A stretch of 64,000 nucleotides of DNA, taken from contig CAKVAL010000003.1 of assembly GCA_934725085.1 (NCBI GenBank), forward strand, positions 52,689 to 116,688. Direction: 5' to 3'. The first letter of the stretch is position 1, and the number at the start of each line of letters is the position of its first letter. Shown one piece after another: positions 46,051 through 53,668 of the stretch. A program made the position numbers and the translations under genes. Under the pieces are notes generated by a model. That model searched no databases. It was not told the origin of the DNA and saw nothing but the letters and a program-made list of their open reading frames with translations. The DNA comes from an uncultured Erysipelotrichaceae bacterium. GTDB taxonomy: Bacteria > Bacillota_I > Bacilli_A > Erysipelotrichales > Erysipelotrichaceae.

Positions 46051-47415
46051 ATGCTAAATATATTAGAAGTAAATGAAACTAATAAGATGATCTCGGAAGA
46101 TAATTTTGATGTAAGAACAATTACTATCGGTATTTCTTTGATTGATTGTATCGATTCAAATGTCGATATCTTATGTCAAAATATTTACAACAAGATTACA
46201 AGCGTTGCGAAAGATTTAGTAAAGACTGCTAATAATATCGAAAATAAATTCGGAGTTCCAATTGTAAATAAAAGAGTATCGGTTACACCTATTTCTCTAA
46301 TTGGGGCAAGTTGCGTTAAAACAATTGACGATTATGTAAAGATTGCCAAAACGTTAGATGAGGCAGCTAAGACCTTAGGTATTAACTTTATTGGTGGCTT
46401 TAGTGCTATTGTCAATAAGGGCATGACTAAATCTGATGAGTTACTTATTAGATCTATTCCTAGTGCCTTAAGTCAAACTGAGCGCGTTTGTTCAAGTGTT
46501 AATGTTGGTTCTACTAAGACTGGTATTAATATGGATGCGGTAAGACTTATTGGTGAAATTATCAAGGAAGCAGCTGAGCTTACAAAAGATAATGATTCTT
46601 TGGCTTGTGCTAAGTTTGTAGTCTTTACAAATGCCCCTGATGATAATCCATTTATGGCTGGTGCCTTCCATGGGGTAAGTGAGGCTGATGCGATTATTAA
46701 TGTTGGTGTCAGTGGCCCTGGTGTTGTAAGAAATGCTATTAAGGAAACAAAGGGTGAAAGCTTTGAAGTTTTGTGTGAAACTATCAAGAAGACAGCATTC
46801 AAGATTACTCGTGTTGGTCAATTAGTGGCTCATGAGGCTTCTAAGGCCTTAAATATTCCATTTGGGATTATTGACTTGTCTTTAGCTCCAACTCCTGCAA
46901 TTGGTGATAGTATTGCCAATTGTTTAGAAGAAATGGGCTTAGAAAGAGTTGGTGCTCCTGGTACTACAGCAGCTCTTGCAATCTTAAATGACCAAGTTAA
47001 AAAAGGTGGGGTTATGGCTTCATCTTATGTAGGTGGTTTAAGTGGTGCTTTTATACCAGTAAGTGAAGATGAGGGTATGATTAAGGCAGTAGAACTTGGT
47101 TCCTTAAGTCTTGAGAAATTAGAGGCGATGACTTGTGTTTGTTCAGTAGGACTTGATATGATTGCCATACCAGGTAAGACAAGTGCTTCTACCATTTCTG
47201 GTATCATAGCTGATGAAATGGCTATCGGCATGATTAATCAAAAGACGACAGCTGTAAGAATTATTCCGGTTGTTGGCAAGGATGTTGGTGATACAGTTGA
47301 ATTTGGTGGCCTTTTAGGTTATGCGCCTATAATGAAGGTCAATGAATTTGATTGTAGTGGTTTTGTAAGTAGAAAGGGTAGAATACCTGCTCCTATTCAT
47401 AGTTTTAAGAATTAA
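46051..47415 (+). CDS. UPF0210 (DUF711) family protein
   Basis: 454 residues, normal length for the family. Runs of conserved glycine-rich motifs typical of UPF0210: FIGGFSAIVNKGMTKSD, CSSVNVGSTKTGINMDAV, FHGVSEADAIINVGVSGPGVV, GAPGTTAALAILND and GAFIPVSEDEGMI. The family is related in fold to glycyl radical enzymes of the PFL type by annotation, but I see no glycyl-radical loop; its function is not established. Starts 8 bases after the ACT gene with AGGTGA, so they form a two-gene unit. Confidence 0.92.
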   Translation: MLNILEVNETNKMISEDNFDVRTITIGISLIDCIDSNVDILCQNIYNKITSVAKDLVKTANNIENKFGVPIVNKRVSVTPISLIGASCVKTIDDYVKIAKTLDEAAKTLGINFIGGFSAIVNKGMTKSDELLIRSIPSALSQTERVCSSVNVGSTKTGINMDAVRLIGEIIKEAAELTKDNDSLACAKFVVFTNAPDDNPFMAGAFHGVSEADAIINVGVSGPGVVRNAIKETKGESFEVLCETIKKTAFKITRVGQLVAHEASKALNIPFGIIDLSLAPTPAIGDSIANCLEEMGLERVGAPGTTAALAILNDQVKKGGVMASSYVGGLSGAFIPVSEDEGMIKAVELGSLSLEKLEAMTCVCSVGLDMIAIPGKTSASTISGIIADEMAIGMINQKTTAVRIIPVVGKDVGDTVEFGGLLGYAPIMKVNEFDCSGFVSRKGRIPAPIHSFKN

Positions 47416-47425
47416 ATAGAAAGTG

Positions 47426-47437
47426 TATAATAACGTC
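47426..47437 (+). promoter_or_regulatory. Leaderless-type -10 box of pgsA
   Basis: TATAAT 47426-47431, AACGTC, ATG 47438; no Shine-Dalgarno. Confidence 0.65.
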
Positions 47438-48031
47438 ATGAATTTACCAAATAAATTAACTGTAATTAGAATCATTTTAGTTCCACTATTGGTTCTTATC
47501 TGGCTATTTCCATATTCTGCATTTGGAATTGAATTCCCTGTGTATGAAATTGGAACTGTTTCTTTGTCTTTATTGAATATCATTGTTTTAGCGATATTCT
47601 GTATTGCAAGTTTTACTGATTATCTAGATGGTCACTTGGCTAGAAGTAGAAATCTTGTTACTACTTTTGGCAAGTTCTGTGATCCTATCGCTGATAAGTT
47701 ACTAGTGAATGCTACTCTTATTATCTTTGTATCTAAGGGTGCTGTTCCAGTAGTTCCTATTATCTTGATGTTTTTAAGAGATACTATTGTTGATGGATGT
47801 CGTATGATTGCTTCTACTAATGGTGTGGTTATTGCGGCTGGTAAGATGGGAAAATTAAAGACTGTTCTTCAAATGTTTGCGATTATCTTTACTCTATTGA
47901 ATAATCTACCATTTGAACTTGTTTCTATTCCTGTTTCTACAATCCTAATTTGGTGTGCAGCTTTTGTGTCTGTATTAAGCGGATACTCATATTTTGCCCA
48001 AGTTAAGGAATATATTTTCAAAACAATGTAG
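47438..48031 (+). CDS. pgsA: CDP-diacylglycerol-glycerol-3-phosphate phosphatidyltransferase
   Basis: 197 residues from ATG 47438 (MNLPNKLTVIR, the usual PgsA start); an in-frame GTG at 47423 overlaps the -10 box. The CDP-alcohol phosphotransferase signature D-x2-DG-x2-AR-x8-G-x3-D-x3-D is complete in TDYLDGHLARSR...FGKFCDPIAD. Several membrane segments. It makes phosphatidylglycerol-phosphate, the route to phosphatidylglycerol and cardiolipin. It precedes recA, as in several Firmicutes. Confidence 0.95.
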   Translation: MNLPNKLTVIRIILVPLLVLIWLFPYSAFGIEFPVYEIGTVSLSLLNIIVLAIFCIASFTDYLDGHLARSRNLVTTFGKFCDPIADKLLVNATLIIFVSKGAVPVVPIILMFLRDTIVDGCRMIASTNGVVIAAGKMGKLKTVLQMFAIIFTLLNNLPFELVSIPVSTILIWCAAFVSVLSGYSYFAQVKEYIFKTM

Positions 48032-48077
48032 GAATTTTTGATTTTATCGTCAAATATATAACAGGAGGATGAAAATT

Positions 48078-49097
48078 ATGCCAAAAGAAGTAAATGTTGA
48101 TGAAAAGAAGGATCAACTATTAAATGAAGCTTTAAAGCAGATTGAGAAACAATATGGCAAGGGCTCGATTATGAAACTTGGAGATCGAGGCAATGTTGAT
48201 ATTGATGTCATTTCTACAGGCTCATTAGCGATTGATAATTGTTTAGGTGTTGGAGGTTTGCCAAGAGGAAGAATTATCGAAATCTATGGACCTGAGTCAA
48301 GTGGTAAGACTACTTTGGCTTTACAAGCTATTGCCTCTTGTCAAAAAGATGGCGGTAGGGCTGCGTTTATTGATGCAGAACATGCGATTGATCCAAAGTA
48401 TGCTAAGGCACTAGGTGTTGATATTGATGAATTGATTTTGTCACAACCCGATTCTGGTGAACAAGCTCTAGAAATTACTGAAGTATTGATTAAATCTGGC
48501 GCTATTGATTTGATTGTTATTGACTCAGTTGCGGCTTTAGTACCACAAGCTGAATTAGATGGTGAAATGGGCGATGCCAATGTTGGCTTACATGCTCGTT
48601 TGATGTCTAAGGCTATGCGTAAATTAGCTGGTGCTATGAATGCCAATAATTGTACAACTATTTTTATTAATCAATTAAGAGAAAAGGTAGGTGTCATGTT
48701 TGGCAATCCTGAAACTACTACAGGTGGTCGTGCTTTGAAGTTCTATTCAACTATTAGAGTTGAGGTAAGAAAGTCAGAGGCAATCAAAAATGGTAGTGAT
48801 GTTGTTGGAAATAAGGTGAATATTAAAGTTTCCAAAAACAAGGTGGCACCACCATTTAAGACTTGTCAGGTTGAAATCTATTATGGTGAGGGTATTTCTC
48901 ATGTATCTGAAATCATTTCGTTGGGTGTTGAATTAGGAATTATTGAAAAGGCTGGTTCTTGGTTCTCATATAATGGTGAAAAGATTGGTCAGGGTCAAGA
49001 AGCTGTTAGAGCTTTCCTTAAGGCTAATCCTGATAAGGATGAGGAAATCACTAATAGAGTTAAGGAAAAATTATTTAAGAAAGAGGAAAGAGACTAG
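48078..49097 (+). CDS. recA: Recombinase RecA
   Basis: 339 residues from ATG 48078, nine bases after AGGAGG (48063-48068); an in-frame ATG at 48069 overlaps that site and is rejected. Walker A GPESSGKTT (residues 71-79), Walker B LIVIDSVAALVP, the L1 and L2 DNA-binding loops (GEMGDANVG; NQLREKVGVMFGNPETTTGGRALKFY in part), and an acidic C-terminus. RecA forms filaments on single-stranded DNA for recombination and SOS induction. No LexA-box-like operator was recognised in the short upstream region. Confidence 0.97.
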   Translation: MPKEVNVDEKKDQLLNEALKQIEKQYGKGSIMKLGDRGNVDIDVISTGSLAIDNCLGVGGLPRGRIIEIYGPESSGKTTLALQAIASCQKDGGRAAFIDAEHAIDPKYAKALGVDIDELILSQPDSGEQALEITEVLIKSGAIDLIVIDSVAALVPQAELDGEMGDANVGLHARLMSKAMRKLAGAMNANNCTTIFINQLREKVGVMFGNPETTTGGRALKFYSTIRVEVRKSEAIKNGSDVVGNKVNIKVSKNKVAPPFKTCQVEIYYGEGISHVSEIISLGVELGIIEKAGSWFSYNGEKIGQGQEAVRAFLKANPDKDEEITNRVKEKLFKKEERD

Positions 49098-49111
49098 TTC
49101 TCTTTCTTTTT
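49086..49111 (+). terminator. Terminator overlapping the recA stop codon
   Basis: GAAAGAGA / TCTCTTTC (49086-49093, 49099-49106) with loop CTAGT, then five T. The recA TAG stop is in the loop. It separates recA from the GT-RecX gene, whose -10 begins at the end of the T run. Confidence 0.8.
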
Positions 49112-49125
49112 GATATAATCTAAGA
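49111..49125 (+). promoter_or_regulatory. Leaderless-type promoter of the GT-RecX gene
   Basis: Extended -10 TGATATAAT (49111-49119), CTAAGA, then ATG 49126. No Shine-Dalgarno. Confidence 0.65.
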
Positions 49126-51096
49126 ATGAGAGTTGGAATTTTTACAGATACATATTTACCTGATATAAACGGGGTTGTTTCTTCTGTTGAGCTATTAAGA
49201 AAACAGTTAGAAAAAAATGGTCATGATGCTTATGTCATTTGTACTTATAAGGGGATCAATAAAGTAAAGATAGAGGGGAAAATTATTAGATTACCTGGTG
49301 TTGAGATTAAAAAACTATATGGTTATGCCATTACTTCACCAGTTCATTTCTTATTTATTGAAGAATTAAAGAAATTAAAATTAGATATTATTCACGCAGA
49401 GACTGAGTTTGGGGTTGGTATTTTTGCCAATATTGTAGCTTCTACTTTAAATCTTCCTTTAGTTAGAACATACCATACAACTTATGAAGATTATACTCAT
49501 TATGTTAACTTCATTAATTCAAGAAGACTAGATAAGGGTTTAAAGAAGCTTGTTGTGGGTTGGTCTAAATTATATTGTGATAACTGCGTTAAATTAATTA
49601 CGCCTTCTAAAAAGACCATGGAGATGCTTACTTCATATGGGGTTAAGACACCGATTGATATTGTACCAACAGGTGTTGAACTTAATCGATTTAAGGATGA
49701 GAATACTGATTTTGATGAAGTATATAGAATCCAATCAATGGTTAATCTTAATGAAGATGAGAAACTGTTGGTTTTTGTTGGTCGAATTGCAAAAGAAAAA
49801 TCAATTGATGAAATTATTAAAGCTTTCAGTTTGGTTAAAGAAAATAATCTAAAAGTTAAATTGATGATAGTTGGTGGGGGGCCATCTTTGGAAGAACTTA
49901 AAAGTTTAACTAAACATCTTAATTTAGAAAAATATATTTATTTCATGGGTAAGCAACCATTTGATGAGGTTGTTAATTATTACAAGGCGGCTGATGGCTT
50001 TATCAGTGCTTCAACTAGTGAAACCCAGGGTATGACATATATTGAAGCTTTATCTAGTGGTTTAGTAGTGTTAGCAAGACATGATGAAGTTTTAGAAGAT
50101 TTGATTAAAGAAAATAAAAATGGTTATTTCTTTGATAAGGATATCTATGAGGCGATAGAAAAATTTGATTCTTTAAGTAAGGATGAATTAAATAACATGA
50201 AAGAGGCTTGTATGGCATCAGTAGATTGTTATGATGCGGATACCTTTGGAGCGAGTTCAATTAGAATTTATGAGGAAGCGTTAGAAGATTATAAATACTC
50301 TTATGTGATTGAAAAGACCACATTAAAGGATAATTGTGTAGAATTAACTTTAAGAGATTTTAATGATGATAATGAAAAACTTACTATTTCAATGGATACT
50401 TACGCCAATATGGGTTTAAGAAAGAATAGTCGTTTTTCTAAATTAAATTTTAATGTCTTAAAAGAAATGGAAGTATACGCTCTAGCTTATCGTTCTTGTT
50501 TAAAAAGATTGGCAAATTCAGACTATTCTATTGAAATGATGTATTCATACTTATATCGTAAATATGAATTGAATAGGGATAGGGCTTCTTTAATTATTGA
50601 TGAACTAATTGAGAAGGGCTTATTAGATGATTATAGATACGCAAGTGGTAAGGTTAATTCTTTAAGGGCTAATCTATATTCTAAAAAGAAGATGGCGATA
50701 AAACTTGCACATGATGGAGTGTCTGATGAAATTATTGATAGAGTTTTAGTTGTACAAGATAATGATGAATTAGCATTAGCTATAAAGAAGGCTAATAAAT
50801 ACTTAAATATCATTACTAATAAATCATATAATGCAAAGAAAACCGCAATAATGGGTAAACTTTTAAATGATGGTTTTGAGTATAATATTTGTAAAGAAGC
50901 TATGTCTTCTCTTGATTTTTCTACTTCTTTATTGCAAGAAAAAGAAATTATTAGAAAAGAGGCAAACAAGGCTTTGAAAAAATATTCTAGAAAATATTCT
51001 GGAACTGATCTTAGAAATCATATTTACTTAAGTTTAGCTAATAAGGGTTTTAACTATGATGATATATATGCTTTGATCAATGAAATGGAGTTATAA
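49126..51096 (+). CDS. GT4 glycosyltransferase fused to a full-length RecX
   Basis: 656 residues in one uninterrupted frame. Residues 1-385 are a GT-B glycosyltransferase of family 4, close to diacylglycerol glucosyltransferases: FTDTYLPDINGVVSSV, HAETEFGVG, TYHTTYEDYTHY, PTGVELNRF, FVGRIAKEKSIDEI and the donor site SETQGMTYIEALSSG. From about residue 394 to 656 is a complete RecX: N-terminal beta part ending GLRKNSRF, then ALAYRSCLKRLANSDYS, the 'IIDELIEKGLLDDYRYA' repeat motif and two further three-helix repeats ending 'LANKGFNYDDIYALI'. RecX limits RecA filaments, so its place after recA makes sense; the fused glycolipid enzyme does not. Same codon use throughout, no frameshift sign. Confidence 0.92.
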   Translation: MRVGIFTDTYLPDINGVVSSVELLRKQLEKNGHDAYVICTYKGINKVKIEGKIIRLPGVEIKKLYGYAITSPVHFLFIEELKKLKLDIIHAETEFGVGIFANIVASTLNLPLVRTYHTTYEDYTHYVNFINSRRLDKGLKKLVVGWSKLYCDNCVKLITPSKKTMEMLTSYGVKTPIDIVPTGVELNRFKDENTDFDEVYRIQSMVNLNEDEKLLVFVGRIAKEKSIDEIIKAFSLVKENNLKVKLMIVGGGPSLEELKSLTKHLNLEKYIYFMGKQPFDEVVNYYKAADGFISASTSETQGMTYIEALSSGLVVLARHDEVLEDLIKENKNGYFFDKDIYEAIEKFDSLSKDELNNMKEACMASVDCYDADTFGASSIRIYEEALEDYKYSYVIEKTTLKDNCVELTLRDFNDDNEKLTISMDTYANMGLRKNSRFSKLNFNVLKEMEVYALAYRSCLKRLANSDYSIEMMYSYLYRKYELNRDRASLIIDELIEKGLLDDYRYASGKVNSLRANLYSKKKMAIKLAHDGVSDEIIDRVLVVQDNDELALAIKKANKYLNIITNKSYNAKKTAIMGKLLNDGFEYNICKEAMSSLDFSTSLLQEKEIIRKEANKALKKYSRKYSGTDLRNHIYLSLANKGFNYDDIYALINEMEL

Positions 51097-51098
51097 AT

Positions 51099-52037
51099 AT
51101 GGAAAAGATTTTGGTAAAAGATTTTAAAGAAGGTGAACATGTCAATACCAACCTTCTAGTCTCATCTCTTGTAAAGGGTGTAACTAATACCGGTGCTCCT
51201 TATTTGTCTTTGGTACTTCAAGATAGTTCTAAGACAATTGATGCGAAGATGTGGGATGTTAAGAGTGAAGTTGAAAAGCTTTTATGTTCTGGCAAAGTTT
51301 TTAATTTTGATTTAGAAATTAATATGTATCGTAATAACTTACAAGCTAAGGTAATCAAGGTATTACCAGTAAGTCAAAACGATATTGATATGTTGGATTT
51401 CGTTAGTGCTTCTCCTATTCCTAGAGATATTTTAAGGGAGAATGTTGGTGATGCGGTAAATATGATTAAGAATGATAATATTTCTCGTATCGTCATCGCG
51501 ATGCTTAATTATTATGACAATGATGTCTATATTTATCCTGCTGCTAGCAAGATTCACCATAACTTTATTGGTGGTTTAGCTACTCATATGTCAGGCATGA
51601 TTAAGTTGGCTAATGCCTTATGTGATATTTATCCTAGTGCTAATAGAGATTATTTATTAGCTGGTGTTATTTTGCATGACTTAGGTAAGATTGAAGAATT
51701 TGTGAGTCCTTTTGTCTCTGAATATTCTACTCAAGGTAAACTATTGGGTCATATTTCAATCATGGATGCAAGACTATTAGAGATTGGTAAACAATTAAAA
51801 CTAGAAGATAGTGAAGAATTGATGTTACTAAGACATATGATTCTTTCTCACCATGGCCAACATGAATATGGTTCTCCAGTATTGCCTGAAACATTGGAGG
51901 CAGAATTGTTGACTTATATTGATAATATCGATGCTAAGGTGGAAATTATCAATAAGGCATTAGTTGATGTTAAACCAGGCGAATTTTCTGCTAGAGTGTT
52001 TGCCATGGACAATCGTTGTTTCTATAAGGCTAAATAG
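51099..52037 (+). CDS. yhaM: 3'-5' exoribonuclease YhaM-like (OB fold and HD domain)
   Basis: 312 residues, normal length for YhaM. N-terminal OB-fold nucleic-acid-binding part (about 10-95: LLVSSLVKGVTNTGAPYLSLVLQD in part, TIDAKMWD), then an HD phosphohydrolase domain: HHNFIGGLATHM, GVILHDLGKIEE and LLRHMILSHHG. YhaM degrades RNA, and perhaps DNA, from the 3' end. Starts 3 bases after the GT-RecX gene and likely shares its promoter. Confidence 0.93.
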   Translation: MEKILVKDFKEGEHVNTNLLVSSLVKGVTNTGAPYLSLVLQDSSKTIDAKMWDVKSEVEKLLCSGKVFNFDLEINMYRNNLQAKVIKVLPVSQNDIDMLDFVSASPIPRDILRENVGDAVNMIKNDNISRIVIAMLNYYDNDVYIYPAASKIHHNFIGGLATHMSGMIKLANALCDIYPSANRDYLLAGVILHDLGKIEEFVSPFVSEYSTQGKLLGHISIMDARLLEIGKQLKLEDSEELMLLRHMILSHHGQHEYGSPVLPETLEAELLTYIDNIDAKVEIINKALVDVKPGEFSARVFAMDNRCFYKAK

Positions 52038-52039
52038 TT

Positions 52040-53668
52040 ATGATACTTACAATCGATTATTTATTAGCTGATAAGACTTATCGATTAAGTGGTGATATTG
52101 ATGAAAAGATAAGTGAACAAGATGAAAATTTAGCTTATCTTGTCGATGTTACTGATAATAGGATTACTTTGAAGTTATATCCCAAGAAGAAATTAATTAT
52201 ACAAGAGGTTTCATTAAGAAACCCTTTTGTGCTTGAAGAGGATGAGCGCATTTTCTTTAATGGTTATCAAGATTGGACTTATTCTTATGAAAGTGATAAG
52301 AACACTAAAAATCCTGGTATCAATGAAGTACCATTTAAGTCATTCACTTTAAAGAAATATCATTTTGATCGCTATGGTGATTATAACTTTGCGGAATATC
52401 CAAACATCGAAGGTTATAATCATGGTTGGTCATATTTATATGTAAGAAATAATGATGATTATAAATTACTTGGTTCTTTAAATGAAAATTTTTGTTTCAC
52501 CCGTTTTGTCTATGATCATGATCAATTAATCATCATTCCTGATTTAAAAGGCTATGAATGTTATGATTCTTTTGTTGCGCTAGATTTTTGTATCTTAAAT
52601 GGCAAAGAAGATGAAGTATTTGATAAGTACTTTGAAATGTTGAAGATTGATAAACCGGGTACGGGCACGGGCGCGGGCGCGAACCCTATTACTGGCTATA
52701 CTTCTTGGTACAATCACTATCAAAATATCACAGAGAAAAAACTACTTAATGATTTAAGTGGTTTGAGTGATGTTGATGTTTTTCAAATTGATGATGGTTA
52801 TCAAACTTATGTTGGTGATTGGCTAAATATTAATACTAATAAGTTTCCAAATGGCTTAGAAAATATAGTAAATACAATACACGATAAAGGTTTTAAAGCC
52901 GGTATTTGGTTGGCGCCTTTTAGCGCAGAAAAGAAATCAGATATTTATAAAAGCCATAAGGATTGGTTGGTTAAAGATGAAGCTGGTAATCCTTATGCCT
53001 GTGGTTGTAACTGGAGCACTTTCTATGCCTTGGATATTTATAAAGTTGAGGTAAGACAATATCTAAAACAAGTCTTTGATACTGTTTTTAATAAGTGGGG
53101 CTTTGATTTAGTAAAGCTTGATTTCTTATATTCAGCCTGTGTCTTAAATAGAAAAGATAAGCCTAGAGGTTTAATTATGGCTGATGGTATGAACTTATTA
53201 AGACAATTATGCACTGATAAGTTAATACTTGGCTGTGGGGTACCTTTAGCTTCAGCTTTTGGCAAAGTAGATTATTGTAGAGTGGGCTGTGATGTGTCAT
53301 TAAAATATGATGATGTTTTCTATATGAAACATATGCATAATGAACGTAATTCTACAAAAAGGACAATGGTTGATACTATTTTTAGAAGACAACTCGATGG
53401 TCGTGCTTTCTTGAATGATCCTGATGTTTTTGTTTTAAGAGATAAGCATGTTTCTTTGACTAAGGAAGAAAAGGAAAAGTTAGCTATTATCAATGGCTTG
53501 TTTGGTTCGGTTTTATTTACTAGTGATGATATTGGTAAATATGATGAATATAAATTATCTTTATATAATAAGATTAAGAATTTAAAAGGTAAGGCAAAAG
53601 CTATTACTTTAAACAATAATGTTGTTTGTGTCAAATATGAGGATGGGGAAGTAAGAATCGAGTTATGA
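52040..53668 (+). CDS. Alpha-galactosidase-like glycoside hydrolase (GH36/clan D)
   Basis: 542 residues, no signal peptide, so cytosolic. A beta-sandwich N-terminus precedes a (beta/alpha)8 barrel with clan GH-D marks: GYTSWYNHYQ, FQIDDGYQ, FPNGLENIV, GFKAGIWLAPF, nucleophile Asp361 in LVKLDFLY and acid/base Asp418 in CRVGCDVS. The 542-residue length is short for GH36 enzymes (about 720). Substrate is probably an alpha-galactoside, but not proved. It contains a GC-rich hexanucleotide tract at residues 206-214. Two bases after yhaM, and coupled to a GH2 gene. Confidence 0.8.
   Translation: MILTIDYLLADKTYRLSGDIDEKISEQDENLAYLVDVTDNRITLKLYPKKKLIIQEVSLRNPFVLEEDERIFFNGYQDWTYSYESDKNTKNPGINEVPFKSFTLKKYHFDRYGDYNFAEYPNIEGYNHGWSYLYVRNNDDYKLLGSLNENFCFTRFVYDHDQLIIIPDLKGYECYDSFVALDFCILNGKEDEVFDKYFEMLKIDKPGTGTGAGANPITGYTSWYNHYQNITEKKLLNDLSGLSDVDVFQIDDGYQTYVGDWLNINTNKFPNGLENIVNTIHDKGFKAGIWLAPFSAEKKSDIYKSHKDWLVKDEAGNPYACGCNWSTFYALDIYKVEVRQYLKQVFDTVFNKWGFDLVKLDFLYSACVLNRKDKPRGLIMADGMNLLRQLCTDKLILGCGVPLASAFGKVDYCRVGCDVSLKYDDVFYMKHMHNERNSTKRTMVDTIFRRQLDGRAFLNDPDVFVLRDKHVSLTKEEKEKLAIINGLFGSVLFTSDDIGKYDEYKLSLYNKIKNLKGKAKAITLNNNVVCVKYEDGEVRIEL
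52655..52684 (+). repeat. GC-rich hexanucleotide tract inside the GH36-like gene
   Basis: CCGGGT then ACGGGC twice, GCGGGC, GCGAAC, i.e. near-tandem 6-base units coding Pro-Gly-Thr-Gly-Thr-Gly-Ala-Gly-Ala-Asn. It uses ACG, GCG and GGC codons rarely seen in surrounding genes. Confidence 0.85.

Noticed and set aside
46473..46821. Long reverse-strand open frames inside the UPF0210, parC, purF and purine genes
   Set aside because: They mirror well-supported genes, have biased composition, no ribosome binding site and no family features.
48038..48060. TTGATT and TATATA before recA as a promoter
   Set aside because: Only 11 bases separate the boxes, too short for a sigma-70-type promoter.
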